This document shows, one piece after another, positions 8,276-16,497 of a DNA stretch of 64,000 nt. The notes under the pieces are model-generated. The model saw only the letters and a program-made list of their open reading frames with translations. It made no database searches and had not been told where the DNA came from. The stretch is from positions 1-64,000 of the forward strand of contig JAOQAI010000011.1 of assembly GCA_025963645.1 (NCBI GenBank), in the 5' to 3' direction. This DNA comes from Flaviaestuariibacter sp. (GTDB taxonomy: Bacteria > Bacteroidota > Bacteroidia > Chitinophagales > Chitinophagaceae). Every line of letters begins with the position of its first letter. The stretch's first letter is position 1. The translations under genes were made by a program, and so were the position numbers.

Positions 8276-8283
8276 TACTTTTG
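8276..8283 (+). promoter_or_regulatory. Candidate -7 promoter box upstream of the ferredoxin gene
   Basis: TACTTTTG matches the Bacteroidota -7 consensus TAnnTTTG and ends 17 bases before the ATG at 8301. No clear -33 TTG was found at the usual spacing, so this is a tentative assignment. Confidence 0.35.
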
Positions 8284-8300
8284 CAGCCGAAAAGAGAACG

Positions 8301-8636
8301 ATGTACACGATTAAATTCAATTTTGAGCAAAGAGGTTTGGAGCCGGTAGTGGTCGAAAATGTTGCAGCCGGGCATAGTTTATTAGAAATAGCGCTGACCA
8401 ACGATATAGAACTGCACCATAACTGCGGTGGCGTTTGCGCTTGCAGCACCTGTCACTTATATGTGAATAAAGGTGAAGATTCGTTAGAAGAGTTAAGCGA
8501 CCGGGAGGAAGATTTTATTGACCGTGCGGTGAATCCACGCCTCAATTCCCGGTTGGGTTGCCAGTGCTTATTGCTCGATGGTGGCGGCAATATTGAGGTG
8601 ACCTTACCCGACCAGACACAATTTTTAGGAGAATAA
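8301..8636 (+). CDS. fdx: [2Fe-2S] ferredoxin, ISC/adrenodoxin type
   Basis: A 111-residue vertebrate-type ferredoxin. The cluster ligands follow the C-x5-C-x2-C pattern, Cys42, Cys48 and Cys51 in the HNCGGVCACSTCH segment, with a distal ligand at Cys87 in GCQC. This arrangement is characteristic of the electron donor of the ISC iron-sulfur assembly system rather than plant-type ferredoxins. The acidic patch EDSLEELSDREED (59-71) is where partner reductases and IscS usually dock. The next gene is iscX, which strengthens the ISC assignment, although no iscS, iscU or hsc genes are in the window. A candidate promoter lies just upstream. Confidence 0.93.
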   Translation: MYTIKFNFEQRGLEPVVVENVAAGHSLLEIALTNDIELHHNCGGVCACSTCHLYVNKGEDSLEELSDREEDFIDRAVNPRLNSRLGCQCLLLDGGGNIEVTLPDQTQFLGE

Positions 8637-8657
8637 TTTTTAAACCGATCTTATTAT

Positions 8658-8897
8658 ATGGACCAATACGAACCACCGATAAACTGGGGCGATTACGAGG
8701 ATATTGCCTTAAAGCTTTACGAACGCTTTGGTGATGATTTCAATGAAGGCAAAATCTACCGGGTTCGATTTACCGATCTGCTGGAGTGGGTTTTACAAAT
8801 ACCCGGGTTTGAAGGTACCCGTGAGCAAAGTAATGAAGGGCATCTTGAAATGGTGCAAAGCTCTTGGGTTTATGAGTGGCGGGACAATCAGAAATAA
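8658..8897 (+). CDS. iscX: Fe-S cluster assembly protein IscX
   Basis: A 79-residue acidic protein of the IscX/YfhJ family. The signature WGDYEDIALKLYERFGD and the C-terminal LEMVQSSWVYEWRD are clear. Family members bind IscS and iron and modulate cysteine desulfurase activity. It lies 21 bp downstream of fdx and 14 bp upstream of the kdsC-like gene, so an operon is likely. The pairing fdx-iscX is the end of the classical isc operon; here it appears detached from the rest. Confidence 0.9.
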   Translation: MDQYEPPINWGDYEDIALKLYERFGDDFNEGKIYRVRFTDLLEWVLQIPGFEGTREQSNEGHLEMVQSSWVYEWRDNQK

Positions 8898-8911
8898 CCT
8901 GTATAATACTT

Positions 8912-9433
8912 ATGAATCTCTTAACCCAATTTAAGCAGATCACCACCTTTGTTTTTGATGTGGATGGCGTACTAACCGATGGCACCGTACTGCTTTTATC
9001 AGATGGGGTTCAATCCCGCCAAATGCACGTGAGAGATGGTTTGGCGCTGCAAATGGCAATTAAAAATGGCTACGAGGTGGTCATTATTTCAGGTGCGTAT
9101 TCTGAACCGGTAGTAAAGCGCCTCCACTATTTAGGCATTGCCGAAATCTATACTGCGGTAAAGGATAAAAAAGAATTTTTCCTAAAATACATGCAGGAAA
9201 GAAGCCTGTCAGCCAACCAGGTTTTATTTATGGGCGACGACCTGCCTGATGTGGCAACACTTCAAATTGTAGGTTTAAGTTGTTGCCCGGCAGATGCGGC
9301 GGTAGAAGTGAAAGAAGTGAGTCAATATATTTCTCCGGTCAATGGGGGGCATGGTTGTGTTAGAGATGTAATTGAAAAAGTATTACGACTGAATGACCAT
9401 TGGAAATTTGACACCGAAGTGACCTCTAAATAA
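8912..9433 (+). CDS. KdsC-like HAD phosphatase (KDO-8-phosphate phosphatase)
   Basis: A 174-residue HAD-superfamily class C0 phosphatase. The motif FDVDGVLTDGT places the catalytic aspartates at residues 16 and 18, and GDDLPD is the metal-binding motif near residue 107. Size and lack of a cap domain fit 3-deoxy-manno-octulosonate-8-phosphate phosphatase, which supplies KDO for lipopolysaccharide. Related cytidylyltransferase-associated phosphatases look similar, so substrate is inferred. An in-frame start at 8876 exists but overlaps iscX; the ATG at 8912 gives the usual N-terminus and a 14-bp spacer. Confidence 0.85.
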   Translation: MNLLTQFKQITTFVFDVDGVLTDGTVLLLSDGVQSRQMHVRDGLALQMAIKNGYEVVIISGAYSEPVVKRLHYLGIAEIYTAVKDKKEFFLKYMQERSLSANQVLFMGDDLPDVATLQIVGLSCCPADAAVEVKEVSQYISPVNGGHGCVRDVIEKVLRLNDHWKFDTEVTSK

Positions 9434-9438
9434 AATAT

Positions 9439-10359
9439 ATGAAACTGGTCACTGCTTTCTTTCGGTTGATTCGCTGGCAGAACCTTATTTTTATTGTTAT
9501 CACCCAATTGCTGTTTTATTTTTGTGTTTATCAACCGCTGTACTCGAGTAATGAAAACCTTCACCAACTTACCTGGCTAATTATCGCCTCTGTATTTATT
9601 GCGGCTGCCGGTTATATCATCAACGATTATTTCGACCTGAATATTGACCAGATTAATAAACCGTCGCAAAATGTAATTAATAAGCTCATTAGCCGACGTT
9701 GGGCTATCTTTTGGCATATGAGTTTGAGTATTGCCGGTATAGGAGCAACAGGCATTGCCGTCGGATTTCAAAAATGGTATTTGATCGTAGCTAATGTGGT
9801 CGTGGTTATTCTGCTTTGGTTATATTCTACGTCATTTAAACGCCAACTCCTCATTGGCAATATTGTTATTTCACTACTAACAGCCTGGACGGTTTTGATC
9901 CTGTTCTTTGCAAAAGTGCCCTTTGCTTCTGCTTTTGGAACGACAGATCCCGTTACGGTAAAGTTCTTCCGCATTAGTTTTCTGTATGCTGGTTTTGCCT
10001 TTATCATTTCGTTGATACGGGAAGCGATTAAAGATGTAGAAGATATGGAAGGAGACCGGCGCTACGGTTGCAAAACATTACCCATTATAGCCGGTATCGT
10101 GGCTACCAAGGTTTATACAACTGTCTGGGTCGTTGTATTGATGGCGGCGTTAATTATCCTGCAACTTTATATCCTTCAGTTTGGCTGGTGGTGGGCAGTA
10201 GTGTATGGCGTTCTGGTCGTGATCGCCCCCTTGTGTTATCTTTTTCGGAAGCATTATGCGGCTCATACAACAAAAGAGTTTACGGATCTTAGCCGGCTCG
10301 CCAAATGGATCATGTTGACCGGGATTTTATCCATGTTATTTTTCAGGTATTATTTTTAG
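9439..10359 (+). CDS. UbiA-family prenyltransferase
   Basis: A 306-residue integral membrane protein with about eight or nine transmembrane segments. The first aspartate-rich motif NDYFDLNID (62-70) and the second in IKDVEDMEGDRRYG (about residues 198-211) bind magnesium and the prenyl diphosphate. Bacteroidota homologues are often annotated geranylgeranylglycerol-phosphate geranylgeranyltransferase, but menaquinone and heme O prenyltransferases share the fold, so the acceptor is undetermined. No men or hem genes are nearby. It starts 5 bp after the kdsC-like gene and ends 3 bp before maf, in one tight transcription unit. Confidence 0.85.
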   Translation: MKLVTAFFRLIRWQNLIFIVITQLLFYFCVYQPLYSSNENLHQLTWLIIASVFIAAAGYIINDYFDLNIDQINKPSQNVINKLISRRWAIFWHMSLSIAGIGATGIAVGFQKWYLIVANVVVVILLWLYSTSFKRQLLIGNIVISLLTAWTVLILFFAKVPFASAFGTTDPVTVKFFRISFLYAGFAFIISLIREAIKDVEDMEGDRRYGCKTLPIIAGIVATKVYTTVWVVVLMAALIILQLYILQFGWWWAVVYGVLVVIAPLCYLFRKHYAAHTTKEFTDLSRLAKWIMLTGILSMLFFRYYF

Positions 10360-10362
10360 GTA

Positions 10363-10923
10363 ATGGCACCATATGTTTTGGCATCGCAATCGCCCCGGCG
10401 CAAGCAATTATTGGAGTGGGCAGAGATCCCTTTCGAGATTGTTTTGCATCCTACGGATGAAAGTTATCCCGCTGGATTAACACCTGAAAAAGTGGCCCAA
10501 CACATCGCGGATGAAAAAGCGGCAGCTGTCGTGCCCATCGCAGGGGGCAGAACCGTAATTGCCGCCGATACCATTGTTGTATTCGGTGAAGAAATTATCG
10601 GCAAGCCGAAGGACCGTGAAGATGCGATTCAAATCCTGACCAAGTTGAGTGGCGCCCGGCACCAGGTGATAACTGCGGTTTGTATATCCAATTTAGGAAA
10701 GAAGTTAAGCTTCGCGGATATAACGATTGTTCAGTTTCACCCATTGACAAGAGACCAGATTGAGTTCTATGTAGATAAATACAAACCTTACGATAAAGCA
10801 GGCGCCTACGCCATCCAGGAGTGGATCGGGGTGGTAGGTATCAAAAGCATTCAAGGTGATTTTTATAACGTGATGGGATTGCCGGTGAGCAGGGTAGTGC
10901 AGGCATTAAAGGATTTTGCCTAA
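10363..10923 (+). CDS. maf: Maf-family nucleoside triphosphate pyrophosphatase
   Basis: A 186-residue Maf/HAM1-fold protein that hydrolyses dTTP, UTP or modified nucleotides to the monophosphate, acting in house-cleaning and possibly in septum arrest. The N-terminal signature VLASQSPRRKQLLE (5-18), the AADTIVVF segment with the catalytic aspartate (about residue 68) and the GKPKDREDA motif are intact. The ending YNVMGLPVSRVVQAL is typical. It is embedded in the same rightward run, 3 bp after the UbiA gene and 8 bp before the DUF2851 gene. Confidence 0.93.
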   Translation: MAPYVLASQSPRRKQLLEWAEIPFEIVLHPTDESYPAGLTPEKVAQHIADEKAAAVVPIAGGRTVIAADTIVVFGEEIIGKPKDREDAIQILTKLSGARHQVITAVCISNLGKKLSFADITIVQFHPLTRDQIEFYVDKYKPYDKAGAYAIQEWIGVVGIKSIQGDFYNVMGLPVSRVVQALKDFA

Positions 10924-10931
10924 TTTAGGGT

Positions 10932-12203
10932 ATGACCGAAAAGCTGCTGCATTTTATCTGGAGCTTTGGCTATTTTAATCAAAGCCATCTAACCACTATT
11001 GATGGTCAGGCGGTTCATATCATTACAAAAGGAGTCCTGAATAAAAACGCCGGACCCGATTTTCAGGCTGCAAAAATCCGCATTGGAGATGTACTCCTTG
11101 CCGGGTCTGTAGAGCTCCATCTCAAAACAACTGATTGGCAAAAACACAAACATGAAGATGACCCGAATTACAAGAATGTCATTTTACACGTGGTGTATGA
11201 ACACGATCAAACCTTAGCACACTCCATCCCGGTGTTAGAATTGCAGCCGCTTATTTCTTCGCTGCTATTACAGCGGTATGAGCAGTTGCTCTATAATAGC
11301 GAAGCCATAGCCTGCGGAAAGGAAATCGTGTCTGTAAAAGAGCTTACCTGGCTGGCATGGAAAGAGCGCTTGATAGCAGAACGCCTTACGTGTAAATCGG
11401 ATAGCATTTTTTCTTTTTTAAAAGAAACGAACGATCATTGGGAAGAAGCTTTTTGGTGGCTATTGGCCCGCAATTTTGGGATGAAGGTGAATGCCGATGC
11501 TTTTGAAGCCATTGCCCGTTCTATTCCGATCAACGTATTAGCCAAACAAAAAAGCAGCATTCACCAAATAGAGGCATTATTATTTGGACAAGCAGGATTG
11601 CTGACCGCTTCCTTTGAAGAAGAGTACGCCAGGCTTTTGCAGCGTGAATATTCCTTTTTAAAACAGAAGTATAATCTGAAACCAACCTTTGCAGCTATAC
11701 AATTCCTGCGAATGCGGCCCGGCAATTTTCCTACGCTACGGTTAGCACAACTTGCTATGTTGATCCATACTTCGCAACACCTTTTTTCAAAAATTCTGGA
11801 AGCTAAAAGATTGGTGGAAGTCGAAGCCTGGTTAAATGTTACGGCTAATGACTATTGGCATTATCATTATCGATTTGATGAAGAAGGGAGTTTTAAACCC
11901 AAGCGATTAGGCGCTGAAATGCTGAAGAATATTATTATCAACACCGTTGTACCCACACTTTTTGCCTATGGCATTTATCAAAAGAACGAGACGCTGAAAG
12001 CAAAAGCGTTGCATTGGTTGGAAGAGCTGAAGCCCGAGAACAATGCCATTACACAGTCTTTTCAGCAACTGCAGGTTGCCAATGCTTCTGCGTTTGATTC
12101 GCAGGCATTGATACAATTACGAAATGAATACTGCCATCAAAAGCGATGTTTGGAATGCGCAGTTGGCTTGGCCATTTTAAAAAGAGCGCCTGTTTTAATT
12201 TAG
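10932..12203 (+). CDS. DUF2851 family protein
   Basis: A 423-residue cytoplasmic protein. The N-terminus (residues 1-110), with NKNAGPDFQAAKIRIG, GSVELHLKTTDW and NVILHVVYEHD, is the hallmark of DUF2851, a family common in Bacteroidota. The D-x-Q and E-x-H residues in these beta-strands resemble a restriction-endonuclease-like core, which is an inference, not a known activity. The C-terminal half is helical and ends with a cysteine-containing segment YCHQKRCLECAVG. It overlaps the convergent OsmC gene by 4 bp. The function is unknown. Confidence 0.85.
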   Translation: MTEKLLHFIWSFGYFNQSHLTTIDGQAVHIITKGVLNKNAGPDFQAAKIRIGDVLLAGSVELHLKTTDWQKHKHEDDPNYKNVILHVVYEHDQTLAHSIPVLELQPLISSLLLQRYEQLLYNSEAIACGKEIVSVKELTWLAWKERLIAERLTCKSDSIFSFLKETNDHWEEAFWWLLARNFGMKVNADAFEAIARSIPINVLAKQKSSIHQIEALLFGQAGLLTASFEEEYARLLQREYSFLKQKYNLKPTFAAIQFLRMRPGNFPTLRLAQLAMLIHTSQHLFSKILEAKRLVEVEAWLNVTANDYWHYHYRFDEEGSFKPKRLGAEMLKNIIINTVVPTLFAYGIYQKNETLKAKALHWLEELKPENNAITQSFQQLQVANASAFDSQALIQLRNEYCHQKRCLECAVGLAILKRAPVLI

Positions 12204-12613
12204 CTCCATTCGCCCCAGTTGATATTCACTTCAATATCCGGGTGAAGGCTGTGTTGCACCGGGCAGGTGTTGCCGGTGTGTATTAAAATTTGTTTTGTCT
12301 TTTCATCAATGCCTCTTAGCGTTCCCGGAATATGAAAAGTAAGATTAATGCCGCCCACCCGCCGCGGGTCCGCCTTCATGAGCTTTTCAACATCTACGGT
12401 CACATCATTCATATCAAGCCCCATTGTCCGGGCTTTGATGCTCATCACTGTCACCATGCAGGTAGCCAGCGAAGTGGCCATCAGGTCGGTAGGTGAGAAG
12501 CGTTCGCCTTTGCCGTTGTTATCAACAGGTGCATCGGTTTCGAAATGTGAACCTGATGCTAAATGCGTACACACCGTACGCAATTCGCCGGTGTATTTTA
12601 CCGTTGAAGTCAT
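12200..12613 (-). CDS. OsmC-family protein
   Basis: A 137-residue OsmC/Ohr-like protein. The two redox cysteines are Cys52 (in SPTDLMATSLATCMV) and Cys117 (in NTCPVQHSL), the layout used for thiol-dependent reduction of organic hydroperoxides. Glu37 (GERFSP) is positioned as the usual activating residue. This branch (SPTDL, CPV-HSL) is the OsmC-type rather than Ohr. It is convergent with the DUF2851 gene with a 4-bp overlap and divergent from the secreted protein at 12660, sharing a 46-bp intergenic region. A role in peroxide stress is known for the family; the physiological substrate here is not visible. Confidence 0.9.
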   Translation of the reverse strand: MTSTVKYTGELRTVCTHLASGSHFETDAPVDNNGKGERFSPTDLMATSLATCMVTVMSIKARTMGLDMNDVTVDVEKLMKADPRRVGGINLTFHIPGTLRGIDEKTKQILIHTGNTCPVQHSLHPDIEVNINWGEWS

Positions 12614-12659
12614 TATATCTTATTTGTGCCTAAATTTACCTAACAATATATCAAGCACT

Positions 12660-13448
12660 GTGAAAAAACTTATATTGATCGCTTCTCTGATGTTTCCAGC
12701 CCTTTTTTCTTTTGCTCAAAAAACCAACAGCAAAGAAAGCCGCAAGATTGAAAAAAGGCAGAAATATGCCGCCATGGCAAAGCAGGAAGAAGAAGGCGTA
12801 TTGTCTTACTCCCGCCAGAATACATTTGGTATACAATTGCGCACCAATGGCTATGGGCTGTTCTATGAACATGGCCGCATGAAAACGCCCCGGATCACCA
12901 ATATGTATATGGTAGAATTGACCGAGATCAAGCACCAGAAAGAATCAAGAACTCAAAAGCAGGAAGGCGCTTTCGGTGGATCGTATGTGTATGGGAAGAT
13001 CAACAATTTCTACCAGTTTAAGCTTGGTTTTGGGCAACAATATATTTTTGGACAGAAGGGCAACAAGAATGGCGTAGCTGTCATGGGCATTTACCAGGGC
13101 GGGCTTTCGCTGGGCTTGTTGCGTCCGTATTATTTAGATGTAAATGATAACGGCACCAAAAGAGCAGTGAAATATGAAAGCGCTGACAGCCTTTTATTTT
13201 TAGGCAATGAGATTTATGGCAGCTCTGGCTTTAGCAAGGGTTGGAATGAGCTAAAGATCCGCCCCGGTGCATTTGTAAAAGCAGCCTTGCGTTTTGATTT
13301 CAATAAATACAACGAAAAAGTACAGGCGGTTCAGATCGGCTTAAGCGTTGATGCCTACGCACAGGAAATCCCCTTGATCGTTGAAAGAAAGCCGCAACGC
13401 TTCTTTTTTCAAGGTCATTTAGCCTACATTTTTGGAGGGCGTAAATAA
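12660..13448 (+). CDS. Secreted hypothetical protein, GTG start
   Basis: A 262-residue protein beginning at a GTG at 12660, which yields a clean signal peptide (VKKLILIASLMFPALFSFAQ). A longer in-frame ORF reaches back to 12348, but it lies across the osmC gene and lacks a signal peptide, so the GTG is preferred. The mature protein starts with a charged segment (ESRKIEKRQ) and continues with alternating beta-strand patterns and aromatic girdle-like residues, ending FFFQGHLAYIFGGRK. This suggests a small outer-membrane beta-barrel or a surface protein. I recognise no named family. Confidence 0.7.
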   Translation: MKKLILIASLMFPALFSFAQKTNSKESRKIEKRQKYAAMAKQEEEGVLSYSRQNTFGIQLRTNGYGLFYEHGRMKTPRITNMYMVELTEIKHQKESRTQKQEGAFGGSYVYGKINNFYQFKLGFGQQYIFGQKGNKNGVAVMGIYQGGLSLGLLRPYYLDVNDNGTKRAVKYESADSLLFLGNEIYGSSGFSKGWNELKIRPGAFVKAALRFDFNKYNEKVQAVQIGLSVDAYAQEIPLIVERKPQRFFFQGHLAYIFGGRK

Positions 13449-13509
13449 AATACACAGATTAAGGGATCATTAGCAAGGAATTCACTGATTATGCTGAAAT
13501 TTGCGCCGG

Positions 13510-13532
13510 CTATTGATAACTGCTATCAATAG
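13510..13532. promoter_or_regulatory. Perfect inverted repeat upstream of lipA
   Basis: CTATTGATA (13510-13518) and TATCAATAG (13524-13532) form a perfect 9-bp inverted repeat with a 5-base spacer, ending 25 bases before the lipA ATG. It could be an operator or an RNA hairpin in the leader. No T-run follows, so a terminator is unlikely. Confidence 0.5.
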
Positions 13533-13557
13533 TGAAATCAACCCTGAACTTTTTTCA

Positions 13558-14493
13558 ATGATAGAACTTCCTATAGTAGCCGCTGAAATTCCCACTAAAA
13601 GAACAAAACCTGATTGGTTGCGTGTAAAGCTTCCCATCGGCGAAAGCTACAAGCACGTTCGCGGACTGGTAGATACACACAAACTGCATACGATCTGCGA
13701 AAGCGGAAACTGCCCGAATATGGGTGAATGCTGGGGTGCCGGCACGGCAACTTTTATGATCCTTGGTAACGTATGCACCCGAAGTTGTGGTTTTTGCGCG
13801 GTAGCTACGGGGCGGCCAGATGCTTTGGATTGGGATGAACCGCAACGTGTTGCCGAAGCCATTTTTTTGATGAAAGTGAAGCATGCTGTCATCACTTCAG
13901 TTGACCGGGATGAGATCAAAGACGGTGGTTCTATCATTTGGAACAATACGATCAAAGCGGTTAAAGCGCTTAACCCGGAAACAACATTAGAAACCCTGAT
14001 ACCGGATTTTAAGGGGCAGAAAGAAAATATTCAACGCATTATAGAAGCAGCGCCGGAAGTGGTTTCGCACAATATAGAGACAGTAGAGCGCCTTACCCGC
14101 CAGGTGCGTATTCAGGCCAAGTACTGGCGCAGCATGGAAGTGATCAAGACCTTGAAAGAAGGTGGCATGCGCACCAAAAGCGGCATCATGCTGGGCTTGG
14201 GAGAAGAAAAGGAAGAAGTATTTCAAACGCTGGAAAATTTGAAAGCAGCCGGATGTGATGTAGTGACCATCGGTCAATACTTGCAACCTACCAAAAAGCA
14301 TCTGCCGGTGCATCGTTTTGTACACCCCGATGAATTTGCACAGTATCGAGATTACGGTTACACCATTGGTTTAGACTACGTGGAAAGCGGTCCGCTGGTT
14401 CGATCCTCCTATCATAGCGAGCGCCATGTCTTTGCGGGCTTAGGCCGCAAGGAGTGGGAGGCACAGAAGAGAGCGGCGCTATTGGCTGGATAG
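13558..14493 (+). CDS. lipA: Lipoyl synthase
   Basis: A 311-residue radical SAM enzyme that inserts two sulfur atoms into protein-bound octanoyl groups to form lipoyl cofactors. The auxiliary cluster ligands follow C-x4-C-x5-C (Cys47, Cys52, Cys58) and the radical SAM ligands follow C-x3-C-x2-C (Cys73, Cys77, Cys80). The C-terminal SSYHSERHV supplies the conserved serine ligand region. The ATG at 13558 gives the normal length; an upstream TTG at 13501 would add 19 residues and run through the inverted repeat. No lipB is adjacent. Confidence 0.97.
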   Translation: MIELPIVAAEIPTKRTKPDWLRVKLPIGESYKHVRGLVDTHKLHTICESGNCPNMGECWGAGTATFMILGNVCTRSCGFCAVATGRPDALDWDEPQRVAEAIFLMKVKHAVITSVDRDEIKDGGSIIWNNTIKAVKALNPETTLETLIPDFKGQKENIQRIIEAAPEVVSHNIETVERLTRQVRIQAKYWRSMEVIKTLKEGGMRTKSGIMLGLGEEKEEVFQTLENLKAAGCDVVTIGQYLQPTKKHLPVHRFVHPDEFAQYRDYGYTIGLDYVESGPLVRSSYHSERHVFAGLGRKEWEAQKRAALLAG

Positions 14494-14538
14494 TTTGTTC
14501 TTATATTGCAGTAGTCAATTCACCTTCAAGCCTTATTG

Positions 14539-15510
14539 ATGAAAAAATTACTGCTTGCTCTTTGCCTGTTGCCCATCATCGCAACAGCCCAGGAAAAACT
14601 TCTTTGGCAAAACGTTGATTCTTCATACGGTCCATTGCCTCCTTCCGTACACGTTTTTTATACCTCAAATCCAATTGACACAGCGCCATTCCGGGCTTTT
14701 TACGTGATCGCGGATTTAAAAGACAAGGGCTTGGATTTTACTACCGATACGACTTATAAAAGAAGGTTTACTCCATCTAAATTTTACGAGAAGAACGGAC
14801 AACCTTTCGTGGTCGTGAATGGAACTTTTTTTTCGTTTGAAACAAATGGGAATCTGAATGTCGTAGTTAATGATGGAAGAATCTTATCGCATCATATAAA
14901 AACAGTAAAGCAGCCAGCAGACACCACGAAAAAAGTATTTGTAAGTAGCGGAGCTATCGGCATTGATAAAAAACGAAATGCTGACATTGCCTGGATCAAA
15001 GGCGATAGTTTATACAAGCGAGTATATGCCAGCCAGTTTCCTGTTCATCCTTTCAAAAAAGGTAATTTTTTTACGGTGAACAGAAGTACAGGCGAACGAA
15101 AAGCAGTCGATAATAAAGATTTTGATCCTTACACTAGATGGAAAGTAAAAACGGCTATCGGCGGCGGTCCTGTGTTGGTGCAAGAAGGAGAAATTAAAGT
15201 GACAAATGAAGAAGAACGGATGTTTGCAGGAAAAGCCATTAATGATAAACATCCCCGCACGGCTATGGGTTATACGGCTGATAACAAATTGATCATTTTA
15301 GTGGTGGAAGGAAGAAATTCCGGTATTGCAGGTGGGGCGACCCTTACACAAGAAGCCCAGATCTTAAAAGACCTCGGTTGCATAGAAGCGTTAAACCTCG
15401 ATGGTGGCGGCAGCAGTTGTCTATTGATCAATGGCAAGGAAACAATAAAGCCCTCTGACAAAGAAGGTCAAAGGGCTGTACCGGCGGTATTTATTATTAA
15501 GAAAAACTAA
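14539..15510 (+). CDS. Secreted phosphodiester glycosidase (NAGPA-like) family protein
   Basis: A 323-residue protein with a signal peptide (MKKLLLALCLLPIIATAQ) followed by a NAGPA/DUF2233-type domain. Diagnostic segments are FVVVNGTFFSF (about residues 92-102), KTAIGGGPVLVQEG, HPRTAMGYTADNKLIILVVEGR and ALNLDGGGSSCLL near the C-terminus. Related enzymes remove GlcNAc or other sugars from phosphodiester linkages. The periplasmic or surface substrate is unknown. The ATG at 14539 is preferred over a TTG one codon earlier. It converges on the ROK kinase gene with a 4-bp overlap, so no terminator separates them. Confidence 0.87.
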   Translation: MKKLLLALCLLPIIATAQEKLLWQNVDSSYGPLPPSVHVFYTSNPIDTAPFRAFYVIADLKDKGLDFTTDTTYKRRFTPSKFYEKNGQPFVVVNGTFFSFETNGNLNVVVNDGRILSHHIKTVKQPADTTKKVFVSSGAIGIDKKRNADIAWIKGDSLYKRVYASQFPVHPFKKGNFFTVNRSTGERKAVDNKDFDPYTRWKVKTAIGGGPVLVQEGEIKVTNEEERMFAGKAINDKHPRTAMGYTADNKLIILVVEGRNSGIAGGATLTQEAQILKDLGCIEALNLDGGGSSCLLINGKETIKPSDKEGQRAVPAVFIIKKN

Positions 15511-16475
15511 TCCCGCATTTCCCAAACCAGCGCACTGGCGCCTAATATAGCAGCATCCGCTTCCTTTAATTCGCTGAACACCAGCCTTACCTTGTTCTGG
15601 AAAATAGGCAGCAAGTTTTTTTCCATGTGCTCTTTGGTTGGCTGCATGATCAGGTTACCAGCCTTTATCACACCACCAAAAAGGATGATGGCTTCTGGGG
15701 AGGAAAACATTACAAAATTGGCCAGGGATTCGCCCAGCAATTGACCGGTGAAACGATATACTTCAGCTGCCAAGGCATCACCCTGAATGGCGCAATCAAA
15801 AACGATCTTAGAATCAATTTTAGCCTCTTCAAAATTGCGCAATAAGCTGGGTTCGGTAGAGTTTGCTAAAAGTTCTTTTGCGGTTAGTGCAATACCTGTT
15901 GCCGAGCAATACGCTTCTACAGAGCCATCCAGTTTGGTTGACCAGTGCTTTCTTCCGCCATGCCGGATGATGGTATGACCCAACTCGCCAGCAAAGCCAT
16001 CGTGACCATATACCACATGCCCATTGGCAACAATGCCGCTGCCAACGCCGGTGCCCAGCGTGATCATGATAAAGTCCTTCATGCCGCGAGCTGCACCATA
16101 CATCATTTCGCCAACGGCGGCTGCATTCGCATCATTGGTAAGGGAGCAGCGCAGGCCGAATTTTTCGGAGATCAATTTAGCTAATGGAATGATCCCTTTC
16201 CAGTGCAGGTTAGGCGCATATTCGATGGTGCCGGTGTAGTAGTTTCCATTTGGCGCACCTACACCGATTCCGCGTATCCGCTCCCCGTCCCCCACTTTGG
16301 CCATAATGGGTTGCAGTGTTTTATAAAGTCCATCGACGAAATCCTCGATGGTTGGGAAAGAGTCAGTTTTGATATCGCCCTTCTCAACAATTTCTCCGCG
16401 GTGGTTTACCAGGCCGTACTTCGTATTGGTGCCGCCAATATCAATTCCAATAGCCAATTCTTGTGACAAGTCCAT
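15507..16475 (-). CDS. ROK-family sugar kinase, probable glucokinase
   Basis: A 322-residue ROK kinase. The phosphate-binding motif IDIGGTNTKYG is at 11-21, the catalytic aspartate is Asp115 in TNDANAAAVGE, the second glycine-rich motif is TLGTGVGSG (139-147), and GELGH gives Glu164 and His167. The canonical ROK zinc motif (C-x-C-G-x2-G-C) is absent; the corresponding loop reads RHGGRKHWSTKLDG. This occurs in some Bacteroidota ROK kinases and means zinc dependence should not be assumed. It starts 22 bp after the MFS transporter gene on the same strand, consistent with uptake then phosphorylation of glucose. Confidence 0.88.
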   Translation of the reverse strand: MDLSQELAIGIDIGGTNTKYGLVNHRGEIVEKGDIKTDSFPTIEDFVDGLYKTLQPIMAKVGDGERIRGIGVGAPNGNYYTGTIEYAPNLHWKGIIPLAKLISEKFGLRCSLTNDANAAAVGEMMYGAARGMKDFIMITLGTGVGSGIVANGHVVYGHDGFAGELGHTIIRHGGRKHWSTKLDGSVEAYCSATGIALTAKELLANSTEPSLLRNFEEAKIDSKIVFDCAIQGDALAAEVYRFTGQLLGESLANFVMFSSPEAIILFGGVIKAGNLIMQPTKEHMEKNLLPIFQNKVRLVFSELKEADAAILGASALVWEMRD

Positions 16476-16497
16476 ATCGTTTTATTGATGATCGTTC

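Noticed and set aside
12348-12659. Upstream in-frame extension of the secreted protein at 12660
   Set aside because: It lies opposite osmC and removes the signal peptide from the N-terminus.
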